DNA of 64,000 bases from a bacterium (GTDB lineage Bacteria; Cyanobacteriota; Vampirovibrionia; Obscuribacterales; Obscuribacteraceae), in the NCBI GenBank assembly GCA_018062085.1, contig JAGOSY010000005.1, positions 186,001 through 250,000 of the forward strand, in the 5' to 3' direction. The notes beneath the pieces are model-generated. The model saw only the letters and a list, made by a program, of their open reading frames with translations. It was not told the origin of the DNA and ran no database searches. Both the position numbers and the translations under genes were made by a program. How positions within the stretch are numbered: the stretch's first letter is position 1; every line of letters begins with the position of its first letter. Shown piece after piece: positions 8,286-16,941 of this stretch.

Positions 8286-9688
8286 TAAAATCCCTCAAAG
8301 CTGGCTGTGAAGTATCTGTGGAAGTAATCGCGTCGGTAGACGGCAATGGACATTTTCTTAGTGTGAGCCCGACTTGTTTCGCTGCTTGGAAAGTCTCGCC
8401 GAACGAGCTTCTTGGCACCTCGCTCTTTGATATTATTCATCCAGAAGACGTGCTTTTGGCTCAGCAAGCTCTTCTTGCTACGAGTTTTATGAACCAGGCC
8501 AAGTCTTTTGAAGGGCGAATTGTTTGCCCAGACAAAGTTGTGGTCTCCATGAATTGGACGGCTCAGTGGTCAGAGGTTGATAATGCCACGCTTTTAGTTG
8601 CCGAGAAGGCCAAGGCGCAGGCTGCTGCCGCTCCGATGATGGATACTCGCAAAGAAAGCAAAGAGAAACTGCGGCTCGTGCTTGATGCTCTGCCGGTTGG
8701 GGTTTTCTTGGCTACCACCTCGGGCAAAATTGAATTTGCTAATAAAGCTCTTGAAAATATGATGGGCACCGGTGCAATTGGCCTTGATGCTAGGCCTATT
8801 CACTCTGTTTTCCCCATAAGCGGCACTGGTAAGCAAGCCGAGGCGACTTTACTCAACTATGTAGATAAGTTGACTGAGATGCAGGTTAAAACAGACCATG
8901 AGCGAAAGATCTCCGTCGAATTTTCTTTGAAGCGTATCAATGTTGGCGGCGTCTTGATGTATCTTGGCACGGCCCTTGATATTAACGAAAGAATTGAGCT
9001 TGTTGCCATTAAGCAGAAGTTTATTGAAGTGGTATCAGAACAGATTAAGGTGCCTTTGGCGCGGGCTATGGGCTTTATTCAGCAAACCCTCCAAGGTCTG
9101 TATGGCAATCTTGATAGCTCAGGAAAGGGTCGTGGCGAGGTCGCTCTTTCTGACATGCAGAAGGCAATTCTTGCTCTTGACGCCATGGTCGAGGTAGACA
9201 AGCTTGAGACTGGAAGCTTTGACGTTGAACTTAGCCCCAACAGCATAATGGTGCTGGTGAAACAGGGTGTTCTTTCCATGCTGCATGACATCCGTGAAGC
9301 TGATTTGGTCTTTGAAATTAACGGGCCCGATGGCGAAGTTATGGCTGATGAAGCGCGGATGTTCCAGGTAATTAAGACACTTTTGTCTAATGCCATTAAA
9401 GTCTCGCCCCGGGGTAGTAAAGTGCGGGTGCAGATTGTTGAAGAGAACAACCGCATGCGCGTTGAGTTTATTGATAGAGGTTGTGGCCTTTCTGAAGACC
9501 AGAAGAAAGCTATTTTTGATCGTTTCCGCCAGCCTTCTACTGACGGAGATCCGAATGCTTTGGGCAATGGCAAAAGTTTGTTGGTGGCTAAATATTGTAT
9601 TGAGAAGCATGGTGGCAGTATGGGGGTTTTTAGTTCCCCTGGCACTGGCTCTAACTTCTGGTTTGATTTGCCTAAGGCAAATTTGTAG
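8264..9688 (+). CDS. PAS-containing histidine kinase lacking the phospho-acceptor His
   Basis: The 474-residue cytoplasmic protein has two PAS-like domains (about residues 15-100, with DGNGHFLSVSP and FDIIHPED; and about 125-240, with DALPVGVFLATTSGKIEFAN). A dimerisation helix and HATPase_c domain follow. The H-box reads VSEQIKVPLARA where active kinases have S-H-[DE]-L-R-T-P-L, so the His is replaced by Glu. The ATPase N-box Asn (LLSNAIKVSP) and G1 box (DRGCGL) are present; the G2 region is altered (GNGKSLLVAKY). It may bind ATP but probably does not autophosphorylate on His. Its 5' end overlaps the divergent DUF4388 gene, suggesting a shared sensory function. Confidence 0.8.
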   Translation: MVASSSPLKSLKAGCEVSVEVIASVDGNGHFLSVSPTCFAAWKVSPNELLGTSLFDIIHPEDVLLAQQALLATSFMNQAKSFEGRIVCPDKVVVSMNWTAQWSEVDNATLLVAEKAKAQAAAAPMMDTRKESKEKLRLVLDALPVGVFLATTSGKIEFANKALENMMGTGAIGLDARPIHSVFPISGTGKQAEATLLNYVDKLTEMQVKTDHERKISVEFSLKRINVGGVLMYLGTALDINERIELVAIKQKFIEVVSEQIKVPLARAMGFIQQTLQGLYGNLDSSGKGRGEVALSDMQKAILALDAMVEVDKLETGSFDVELSPNSIMVLVKQGVLSMLHDIREADLVFEINGPDGEVMADEARMFQVIKTLLSNAIKVSPRGSKVRVQIVEENNRMRVEFIDRGCGLSEDQKKAIFDRFRQPSTDGDPNALGNGKSLLVAKYCIEKHGGSMGVFSSPGTGSNFWFDLPKANL

Positions 9689-9737
9689 ACAATTGCTACA
9701 GCATAGCTATAACCCTAAGATTTTCAACTGGAGCAAG

Positions 9738-11255
9738 GTGCCCGGGGCGCTCTTGTCATTGATAAGTTTGCAGCTCTTACCGATGTTTACGTTGCAAAGT
9801 TTTACTCTACAGACCTCTCTGCCGGCTCAAGCCGCACCCTCTTCTGAATCAACATCTAAGCCCGAATCAACTTCTAAGCCTGCGGCCATGGCTAAGTCTA
9901 AGCCGGTTAGTACTTACTCGAACATTACAGAGCTTTCTTACCGTGCCCGCGAACGCTTTGAGGCAGAGCCTAAAAATGCTGAGGCTGCTTACAACTTTGC
10001 TGCTTATCAGAGCCTCGTTGGCGACAGGCAGTACGCTCAGCAGATTTTTACCCAGGCCATAGCCCTCAAGCCCGATGATTTTCTCAGCCATCTAGGCCTG
10101 GCCCAGATGAATGCCAATGATCCTGCCCGTGGAGCCAAAGGGGCCTTAGTTGAATTGGCTAGGGCAGAGGCTTTAGCGCTGGCTGCGCCAGTTTCTACAA
10201 CTATTGATAGTCAGCGTTTACCGAAGGCGTCGCTAGCGTTATCGCGCTCTGGTCAATTGGAGCTTTTAGGCAAGACTTACTTAGCAATTGGTTATCCTGA
10301 TAGAGCTTGGCCGCTTTTTCAAAAAGCTTACGCGCTGCAGCCTAACAGTCGACCGATTTTGCAGATGTTAGTGCGCTCCGCTCTGGCGGCGAAAAATATA
10401 AAACTGGCCATTGCCCATCTCAAGGCCTTAACTGCTGGTGCTGTCACTGAGCGCCAATTGTTACTAGACATGGCTGCTGCCTACCCCCTTATCTCTGCTC
10501 AAGCCGCGTTCATGAGCCTGGGCAAATCAGCCAAATTGGATCAATTTATTTTTGATCAGGCTCAAGCTAACTTTGGTACTGATGCCGAGTTATTTTATGG
10601 GCTTGGTCGCAATTTTGAAGCTTCTAAGTGTTTGTCCATGGCCTCAAAGTGCTATAGCACTGCGGTTGCCTTGGCTCCAGAGGAGGGCCAGTATGTGTTG
10701 GCCCACTGCGCTCGTTTGGTATTGGAGGGCAAGCGCCAGGCGGCTCTGGTGGAGCTTAATGCCGTAGCAAGTAAGTTGCAGGAGCAAGAGCCTTCGCCAC
10801 GCCGTGCCGCTGTGGCTGGCACAATTGCTGCCGGTCTTAAACTTTTGAATGGTGGTTTGCGGTCATACAAGACTAGCCTGATGGAGTTTTCGCACTTGTC
10901 ATGCAACTGCAAAATTGCTGCTTTCAATTATCTTTTGCGGCACTTGCCTGGGGTTGTTTATGCTCGTATTGCTGAAGGCAAGGGGCCGCACAATTTAGTT
11001 ATTTATGACCCCGCCGTTGCCTCGCCTGAGAAGATCTGGGCCAAATTGGGCAGAGACGTAACTTACAAAATTGTGCCAGGGCTTAGCCGTAAAATTGTTG
11101 ATTTTCCCACTTTGGTAGAGACTGCTTTAGCTAACTATGAGATGCAGCCAGACTTAGAGCGCAAATACTATGAATTTCAGCCTTTACCTATCTTGCCCCT
11201 CTCGCCTGTGGCGCCGCTCTCGCCCCGGCCGCCAGGCAAGCCACTTAGCCAATAG
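9738..11255 (+). CDS. Exported TPR protein with C-terminal heavy-metal-associated-like domain
   Basis: A hydrophobic signal-like N-terminus ending in LPAQA precedes TPR repeats (for example AEAAYNFAAYQSLVGDRQYA, AIALKPDDFLSHLGLAQ and LGKTYLAIGYPDRAWPLFQK). The last ~110 residues resemble an HMA/ferredoxin-like metal-binding fold: SCNCKIAAFNYLLRHLPGV, with Cys389 and Cys391 in place of the usual CxxC, then VIYDPAVASPEKIW. The start is uncertain. GTG at 9738 has GGAG four bases upstream. TTG at 9693 would give a more basic n-region, and ATG at 9783 would cut into the hydrophobic stretch. The gene follows the PAS kinase by about 50 bases. A TPR scaffold with a metal-binding-like tail is unusual; its function is unknown. 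Confidence 0.65.
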   Translation: MPGALLSLISLQLLPMFTLQSFTLQTSLPAQAAPSSESTSKPESTSKPAAMAKSKPVSTYSNITELSYRARERFEAEPKNAEAAYNFAAYQSLVGDRQYAQQIFTQAIALKPDDFLSHLGLAQMNANDPARGAKGALVELARAEALALAAPVSTTIDSQRLPKASLALSRSGQLELLGKTYLAIGYPDRAWPLFQKAYALQPNSRPILQMLVRSALAAKNIKLAIAHLKALTAGAVTERQLLLDMAAAYPLISAQAAFMSLGKSAKLDQFIFDQAQANFGTDAELFYGLGRNFEASKCLSMASKCYSTAVALAPEEGQYVLAHCARLVLEGKRQAALVELNAVASKLQEQEPSPRRAAVAGTIAAGLKLLNGGLRSYKTSLMEFSHLSCNCKIAAFNYLLRHLPGVVYARIAEGKGPHNLVIYDPAVASPEKIWAKLGRDVTYKIVPGLSRKIVDFPTLVETALANYEMQPDLERKYYEFQPLPILPLSPVAPLSPRPPGKPLSQ

Positions 11256-11347
11256 GCTAATGAGACAGCAGATATAAAGCTTATCTGATTTATCTAAGTT
11301 GTAGGCATTTTTATATACACTCTGGCCTTCGGGCTTTGTAGACTAAT

Positions 11348-11371
11348 CATCTTAGTTCACATCTTAGTTCA
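11348..11371 (+). repeat. Perfect 12-bp tandem direct repeat upstream of the kynurenine cluster
   Basis: Two adjacent identical copies of CATCTTAGTTCA end 16 bases before the GTG of the 3-hydroxyanthranilate dioxygenase gene. Head-to-tail repeats at such a position can be binding sites for a regulator or a replication-slippage product. No regulator gene is adjacent. Confidence 0.6.
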
Positions 11372-11387
11372 AGCTTGGGGGTGTTCT

Positions 11388-11897
11388 GTGTCTCGCCTTG
11401 CGCCTATTAATTTCATGGGCTGGATTAACGACAATCGTCATCTGCTCAAGCCCCCTGTGGGCAATAAACTGATTTGGGAAGATAGTGACGTCATCGTCAT
11501 GGTTGTCGGTGGCCCCAATTCGCGTACTGACTATCATGTTAACGGTGGCGAAGAGTTTTTCTATCAGGTGGAAGGGGACATTACCCTTAAGGTTTTTGAT
11601 CAAGGCAAGCACCAAGACGTGGTGATTAAGCAAGGGGAAATTTTCTTGCTGCCGCCTAGCGTGCCCCATTCTCCAAGGCGACCAGCCAACACTGTTGGTT
11701 TAGTTATTGAACAGAAAAGGCAGCCCGGCGAAGAAGACGGCTTTATCTGGTTCTGCGAAAAATGCGGCGAGAAGCTCTACGAAGAATATTTTCCTCTGAC
11801 AAATATTGCTACTCAATTTCCGCCTATTTTTGACCGCTTTTATGCCAGTGAGCACACTGTCTGCAAGAAGTGCGGCACTAAAGTTGTGAAGCCATAA
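11388..11897 (+). CDS. nbaC: 3-hydroxyanthranilate 3,4-dioxygenase
   Basis: This cupin dioxygenase opens the ring of 3-hydroxyanthranilate to give 2-amino-3-carboxymuconate semialdehyde (ACMS). The 169-residue length is typical of bacterial enzymes. Visible landmarks are the iron-binding YHVNGGEEFFYQVEGD motif with its His and Glu, a second His in PPSVPHSPRRPA, and two C-terminal CxxC pairs (FCEKCGEK and CKKCGTK) that form the rubredoxin-like second metal site. The GTG start at 11388 has a G-rich Shine-Dalgarno just upstream. It is the first gene of a same-strand cluster with ACMS decarboxylase 42 bases downstream, which would consume its product directly. Confidence 0.93.
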   Translation: MSRLAPINFMGWINDNRHLLKPPVGNKLIWEDSDVIVMVVGGPNSRTDYHVNGGEEFFYQVEGDITLKVFDQGKHQDVVIKQGEIFLLPPSVPHSPRRPANTVGLVIEQKRQPGEEDGFIWFCEKCGEKLYEEYFPLTNIATQFPPIFDRFYASEHTVCKKCGTKVVKP

Positions 11898-11939
11898 GTG
11901 TGAAACCGTAAGCCTGACACCATAAGAAAGAATTGAAGC

Positions 11940-12953
11940 ATGAAGAAGATAGACATTCATACTCATATTTTGCCCAAGCACTTACCCAAGTTCAAAGACC
12001 GGTATGGCTATGGTGGCTTTATTGAGCTTGACCACCATAAACCTTGTTGCGCTCGCATGGTGCGTGATGATGGTAAGTTCTTTCGTGACATAGAAGAAAA
12101 TTGCTGGGAGCCTTCTGCCCGCATCAAAGATTGCGATCTCTCTGGTGTCACTATGCAAGTTTTGTCGACTGTGCCAGTGATGTTCAGCTATTGGGCTCAG
12201 GCCAAAGATTGTCTTGATCTCTCCAGTCATCTCAATGACCATATTGCCGAAATTGTGGCTCAGCATCCTCAGCGCTTTGCTGGCTTAGGTACTATTCCTA
12301 TGCAAGATCCTGATTTGGCCATTAAAGAAATGACCCGTTGCGTTAAAGAATTGGGTTTGCAGGGAGTGCAAATAGGCTCACACGTTAATGATTGGAACTT
12401 GAACGAAGAGAGACTCTTCCCTGTCTTTGAAGCAGCCAGTGAGCTTGGTGCGGCAATTTTTGTGCATCCTTGGGACATGATGGGCGAGAACCGCATGTCG
12501 CAGTATATGTTGCCCTGGTTGGTGGGAATGCCAGCTGAAGTTTCGCTGGCGATTTGTTCAATGATTTTTGGTGGTGTCTTTGAGCGCTTGCCCAAACTGC
12601 GTGTTGCCTTCGCCCATGGTGGCGGTGCATTTCCTATGACCCTTGGTCGCATTGCCCACGGCTTTGCTACTAGGCAAGATCTCTGTGCGGTGGATAATCC
12701 CATTTGTCCAAGTAACTATGTCGGTCGCTTTTATGTTGATGCTTTGGTTCATGATGCAAATGTCTTGCGCTTTATCCTCAATCTTTTTGGTGAAAAGTGT
12801 ATTGCCTTGGGCAGCGATTATCCTTTCCCTTTGATGGAAGCTGAGCCCGGCAAAATGATTGAATCGTTGACCGATGTCAGTGTTGATGTGAAAGAGCGAC
12901 TGTTGAGTGGAACAGCTTTAGAATGGCTTGGCATGAGCGGCTTAGCTAATTGA
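11940..12953 (+). CDS. nbaD: 2-amino-3-carboxymuconate-6-semialdehyde decarboxylase
   Basis: This amidohydrolase-superfamily decarboxylase turns ACMS into 2-aminomuconate semialdehyde, steering carbon away from quinolinate and NAD synthesis. The protein has 337 residues, as expected. The metal site is visible: DIHTHILPKH at the N-terminus, FVHPWDMMGE in the middle, AFAHGGGAFP later, and the catalytic Asp in GSDYPFP. The substrate-binding Arg lies in the ENRMSQY region. It is sandwiched between the dioxygenase that makes its substrate and kynureninase. No aminomuconate semialdehyde dehydrogenase is present in the window. Confidence 0.93.
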   Translation: MKKIDIHTHILPKHLPKFKDRYGYGGFIELDHHKPCCARMVRDDGKFFRDIEENCWEPSARIKDCDLSGVTMQVLSTVPVMFSYWAQAKDCLDLSSHLNDHIAEIVAQHPQRFAGLGTIPMQDPDLAIKEMTRCVKELGLQGVQIGSHVNDWNLNEERLFPVFEAASELGAAIFVHPWDMMGENRMSQYMLPWLVGMPAEVSLAICSMIFGGVFERLPKLRVAFAHGGGAFPMTLGRIAHGFATRQDLCAVDNPICPSNYVGRFYVDALVHDANVLRFILNLFGEKCIALGSDYPFPLMEAEPGKMIESLTDVSVDVKERLLSGTALEWLGMSGLAN

Positions 12954-13026
12954 TAAAGAGAACAAAAGAGCAGAAGAGCAAGAGGACATGAGGAAGGCAA
13001 CTGTAAAGGGCTAGGAAGAGGAAGAA

Positions 13027-14361
13027 ATGGACAGTCTGAAAGTAAAGAATGAGACGAAGCAAGTTCAGTATCAGTTTGAAAATTCTCTTGAATTTGCCAA
13101 GTCGCTTGATCAAACTGACGAGCTTAGCCATATTCGGGAACAATTCATTTTGCCTAGCGAGCTAGCCGCAAGTGCAGGTAACTCTAGTTCAGGCAGCTCT
13201 TGTGTTTATCTTGCAGGTAATTCGCTTGGTTTGCAGCCCCGCCGTGCTAAAGAATATATCAACGCCGAGTTAGAAGATTGGGCGAAGTTAGGGGTTGAAG
13301 GTCATATACACGCCCGCCACGCCTGGCTGCCCTACCATGAATTTGTCACGGATATGAGTGCTCGATTGGTTGGCGCTAAGCCGTCTGAAGTGGTGGTGAT
13401 GAATACTCTCACTGTCAATCTGCATTTGATGATGGTGTCATTTTATCGACCAACAAAAGAACGCTACAAAATTGTAGTAGAAAAAAATGCATTTCCTTCT
13501 GATCAGTATGCTGTCGCTTCGCAAGCCAGTTTTCATGGCTATGATCCGAGCACAGCAGTAATTGAGCTTACTCCCAGAGCTGGTGCCGACACTCTTGAGA
13601 CTGAAGACATTCTCGCTACTTTGAAGCAGCATGGCAGCGAAATAGCTTTGGTGCTTTTGGGTAATGTCAACTATCTAACTGGCCAAGCTTTTGAAGTACA
13701 AAAAATCGCAGCTGAGGCCCATGCTCAAGGGGCGCAGTTTGGTCTTAATCTGGCTCATGGAGCCGGCAACCTAGAGCTACAGTTGCATGATTGGCAAGTA
13801 GATTTTGCTGTTTGGTGCTCGTACAAATATTTGAATGCTGGCCCTGGCGGATTGTCTGGCTGCTTTGTCCACGAAAAGCATGGACACTCTTTTGAGCTAC
13901 CACGCTTTGCTGGTTGGTGGGGGCACAACAAAGAAGAGCGCTTCAAAATGGCTCCAGTGTTTGATCCGATGCCAGGTGCTGAAGGCTGGCAGCTTTCTAA
14001 TCCGCCTATTTTTCAGCTAGCGGCTTTGCGCGCATCTCTAGAATTATTCGATCAAGCGACCATACCCAAGTTGCGTCAGCGTGGCGATAAGCTCACAAGC
14101 TTTATGGAATACTTGCTCAACTCAGTAGAAGGCTTCTGCTCAATAATTACGCCAGCTGATATAAATCAGCGTGGCAGCCAGTTGAGTATTCGCTTCAAAG
14201 GCGATGGCAAAGAGCTTTTAGAACAGTTCAAGCAGAAAGGTGTGGTCTGCGATTTCCGCGAACCCGATATTATCCGCGCCACGCCGACGGCGATGTATAA
14301 CACTTTTGAAGACGTCTATCGCTTTTACGAAGTGGTAAAAAAGTTTGCTGGGCAAAAGTAG
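13027..14361 (+). CDS. kynU: Kynureninase
   Basis: This PLP-dependent hydrolase cleaves kynurenine or 3-hydroxykynurenine to (3-hydroxy)anthranilate and alanine. The 444-residue protein has the family hallmarks: YLAGNSLGLQPR near the N-terminus, the HARHAWLPYHEF substrate loop, the PLP-lysine motif WCSYKYLNAGPGG, and FAGWWGHN after it. Start at the ATG at 13027, preceded by GGAAGAGGAAGAA. The next gene, kynurenine monooxygenase, begins 23 bases after its stop. In the cluster its expected substrate is 3-hydroxykynurenine and its product feeds NbaC. Confidence 0.95.
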   Translation: MDSLKVKNETKQVQYQFENSLEFAKSLDQTDELSHIREQFILPSELAASAGNSSSGSSCVYLAGNSLGLQPRRAKEYINAELEDWAKLGVEGHIHARHAWLPYHEFVTDMSARLVGAKPSEVVVMNTLTVNLHLMMVSFYRPTKERYKIVVEKNAFPSDQYAVASQASFHGYDPSTAVIELTPRAGADTLETEDILATLKQHGSEIALVLLGNVNYLTGQAFEVQKIAAEAHAQGAQFGLNLAHGAGNLELQLHDWQVDFAVWCSYKYLNAGPGGLSGCFVHEKHGHSFELPRFAGWWGHNKEERFKMAPVFDPMPGAEGWQLSNPPIFQLAALRASLELFDQATIPKLRQRGDKLTSFMEYLLNSVEGFCSIITPADINQRGSQLSIRFKGDGKELLEQFKQKGVVCDFREPDIIRATPTAMYNTFEDVYRFYEVVKKFAGQK

Positions 14362-14384
14362 AGCTCTAAAGAGGAAGACGAAAA

Positions 14385-15902
14385 ATGGTTGAGGCAACAA
14401 AAGAAGCTGAAATTGCAATTGTTGGTGCTGGCTTAGTGGGCTCACTTCTGGCAATATTTATGGCCAAACGTGGTTTCAAGATTGATGTCTATGAGCGTCG
14501 AGTTGATATGCGCAAAGAGCAAATTTCAGCTGGTCGCTCTATTAACTTAGCGATTTCTACTAGGGGCCTCAAGGCTATGCATCTGGCTGGTCTTGAGGAT
14601 GACGTCTTGCTTCAAGCCGTGCCTATGCGTGGTCGCATGATGCATTCAAAAACTGGCGAGTTGACTTATCAAGCTTATGGTAAAAGCGACGATGAGTATA
14701 TCAATTCGATTTCGCGTGCTAGTCTCAATCAGATGCTCATGACCAAGGCCGAAGCGACAGGCTCTGTGCGCTTCCATTTTCAGCAAAAGGCTGACGGCTT
14801 AGATATTCCTACTAATGCTGTGGCATTCGTCGACGAATCAGTCAAGCCCCATCAAGAGTATGCCGTGAAGGCTGCCATTGTTATTGGCACTGATGGCTCT
14901 GCTTCTAAGATTCGCGATGATATGACTTCGCAGTACGGCTACAAATGCACTTCGTCGCGGCTTAACTACGGCTACAAAGAACTTGTCATTCCAGCCGGCC
15001 CTAATGGCGCTTTCCAAATGGAAAAGCATGCCCTGCATATTTGGCCTCGGGGAGCCTACATGCTCATTGCTTTGCCGAACTTTGATGGAAGCTACACTTG
15101 CACTTTGTTCCTGCCGTTTGAAGGCGCTGACAGCTTCGAGAGCCTGACCACAAGAGAAGCTGTCGATCAATTCTTCAACTCTGAATTTTCCGATGCTGTG
15201 CCACTGATACCAAATCTTGTGGACAATTTTTTTGCCAACCCGACCGGGCATATGGACACAGTTAAGTCTTATCCGTGGAACGTCGATGGTCGAGCCCTGT
15301 TGCTAGGCGACGCTGCCCACGCCATTGTGCCATTCTTTGGCCAGGGTGCTAACTGTGGCTTTGAGGATCTCACTATTTTAGAAGAGTGTATTGACGAGCA
15401 CATTGCTCGCGGTGGCAGTCTCTATATCGATCATCGGGAGAAAGCAGCCCCGGAAGCAGGAACAGACTCTCCCGATCAGGGTAAGCAGAGACGGATGAAG
15501 GAAGGCGTATTCAATTGGCAGATCATTTTTGATGACTTGGTCAAGCGCCGTAAGGAAAACTGTGATGCCATTGCCGATATGGCTGTTGAGAACTTCACTG
15601 AAATGCGCGACAAAGTGGGCGACCCTAAATTCTTGCTGGGTAAGGGTGTAGAAAAGCTGTTAGAGAAAGAATTCGCTGGTGCTTATCGTTCGCGCTATTC
15701 ATTAGTGACATTCAGCAATTATCCCTACAAACTCGCCCTTGAAGCTGGTGTGGTTTGCGAGGAAATATTGAGCGAACTGTGCTCCAATATAGAAAGACCA
15801 GATCAAGTTGACTTGGTTTTGGCAAAGAAGCTAATTGATGCTAAGCTCACTCCGCTTTTGTTGCAATATGGTGTTACCAGCGAAGTTGTGGCGGCTAGAT
15901 AA
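14385..15902 (+). CDS. kmo: Kynurenine 3-monooxygenase
   Basis: This FAD- and NADPH-dependent aromatic hydroxylase converts kynurenine to 3-hydroxykynurenine. The N-terminal FAD motif is IVGAGLVGSLLAIFMAKRGF followed by YERR. The second FAD motif is LLGDAAHAIVPFFGQGANCG. The C-terminal region has YSLVTFSNYPYKLALE, typical of KMO. At 505 residues it is slightly longer than common bacterial homologues, partly because of a charged, probably exposed insert at about residues 350-370. It has no obvious C-terminal membrane anchor. It completes the steps kynurenine to aminomuconate semialdehyde within the cluster. Confidence 0.93.
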   Translation: MVEATKEAEIAIVGAGLVGSLLAIFMAKRGFKIDVYERRVDMRKEQISAGRSINLAISTRGLKAMHLAGLEDDVLLQAVPMRGRMMHSKTGELTYQAYGKSDDEYINSISRASLNQMLMTKAEATGSVRFHFQQKADGLDIPTNAVAFVDESVKPHQEYAVKAAIVIGTDGSASKIRDDMTSQYGYKCTSSRLNYGYKELVIPAGPNGAFQMEKHALHIWPRGAYMLIALPNFDGSYTCTLFLPFEGADSFESLTTREAVDQFFNSEFSDAVPLIPNLVDNFFANPTGHMDTVKSYPWNVDGRALLLGDAAHAIVPFFGQGANCGFEDLTILEECIDEHIARGGSLYIDHREKAAPEAGTDSPDQGKQRRMKEGVFNWQIIFDDLVKRRKENCDAIADMAVENFTEMRDKVGDPKFLLGKGVEKLLEKEFAGAYRSRYSLVTFSNYPYKLALEAGVVCEEILSELCSNIERPDQVDLVLAKKLIDAKLTPLLLQYGVTSEVVAAR

Positions 15903-15916
15903 CAGAAAGGAACCCA

Positions 15917-16891
15917 TTGTCCGAAAATAAGTTTCCTGCTACTCGATTGATTGTGATCACTAACCTAGCGGTTTTTGCCGCCATGTGTCTTGTTTCGGGC
16001 GGCAAGGCATTGACGGCGCCAAGCATAGAAATGCTTCAGGCCTGGGGTGCAAACTTTGGTCCGCTCACTCTCAATGGTGAGTGGTGGCGCATGTTTTCGT
16101 CGATGTTCCTGCATATTGGCTTTGTTCATATTGCTTTCAACATGGCAGCTTTGTGGAATTTAGGTCAGTCTGCTGAAGAGCTTTTTGGCACCCGTCGCTT
16201 TATCAATCTCTATTTTATTTCGGGCTTTGGTGGCTCTTGTTTGAGCATGCTCTTTAATCCGGGAATTACTTCTGCTGGCGCTTCTGGGGCAATTTTTGGA
16301 GTTTACGGTGCACTTTTTGCTTTCTTTTTTGCTCACCGAAAGGAGATGGGCAAAGAAGCATTCTTGGCTGGTAGTAAGTCGGCTACAGCATTTCTGGTTC
16401 TAAATATTGTCCTAGGTTTTACTTTTGGCTTTGATAATTTTTGCCATTTGGGCGGGCTGCTTTCAGGTTTCATTTGCGGCACTCTTTATTTGCCTCGTGC
16501 CAACAAGCCACTTTCGAAGCATCCGGTATTGGGTACCTTCCTTCTTATTGGCGCTATCTATGGGCTTTTTAAGTATGCTCAAACGATCCCATTCGATTTG
16601 GGTGGGCGGTACTATGTGACTCTTGCGGTCGATTTGGCTAATAGTGATCGCTATGCTGAGGCTAAAGCTTTGCTTGACCAAGCGATTTTGCAAAAGCCGG
16701 ACAATGCTTTGTTAATCTATTATCGTGGCGCCGTTTTATATGATTCAAAACAATACAGAGAGGCGCTTCCTGATTTTGAGAAAGCAGCCGCTCTTGATCC
16801 AGGGCTGACTAATGCTGGGAAGATGCGTGATCGGGTTAAGGCTATGCTTGTTCGGCCAGTTTCACCGCCTCAGTCGAAGCAAGCTCCATAA
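15917..16891 (+). CDS. Rhomboid family intramembrane serine protease with TPR tail
   Basis: The first ~205 residues form a six-helix rhomboid domain: WWRMFSSMFLHIGFVHIAFN in helix 2, the catalytic Ser in GASGAIFGVYGA (around residue 122) and the catalytic His in CHLGGLLSGF. The last ~90 residues carry one or two TPR repeats (ALLIYYRGAVLYDSKQYREA). Start is TTG at 15917 with AAAGGA five bases upstream; there is no ATG nearby. It begins 14 bases after kmo and probably shares its transcript, although no metabolic link to tryptophan breakdown is evident. Substrates are unknown. Confidence 0.88.
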   Translation: MSENKFPATRLIVITNLAVFAAMCLVSGGKALTAPSIEMLQAWGANFGPLTLNGEWWRMFSSMFLHIGFVHIAFNMAALWNLGQSAEELFGTRRFINLYFISGFGGSCLSMLFNPGITSAGASGAIFGVYGALFAFFFAHRKEMGKEAFLAGSKSATAFLVLNIVLGFTFGFDNFCHLGGLLSGFICGTLYLPRANKPLSKHPVLGTFLLIGAIYGLFKYAQTIPFDLGGRYYVTLAVDLANSDRYAEAKALLDQAILQKPDNALLIYYRGAVLYDSKQYREALPDFEKAAALDPGLTNAGKMRDRVKAMLVRPVSPPQSKQAP

Positions 16892-16941
16892 TGTCGCACG
16901 AAACCATGTCTCAACGGTGTACTTAGTCAGGTGTCTGAGAT

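Noticed and set aside
9079..9645. Long minus-strand ORFs within the PAS kinase gene
   Set aside because: They are antisense shadows of a well-supported kinase; no family match.
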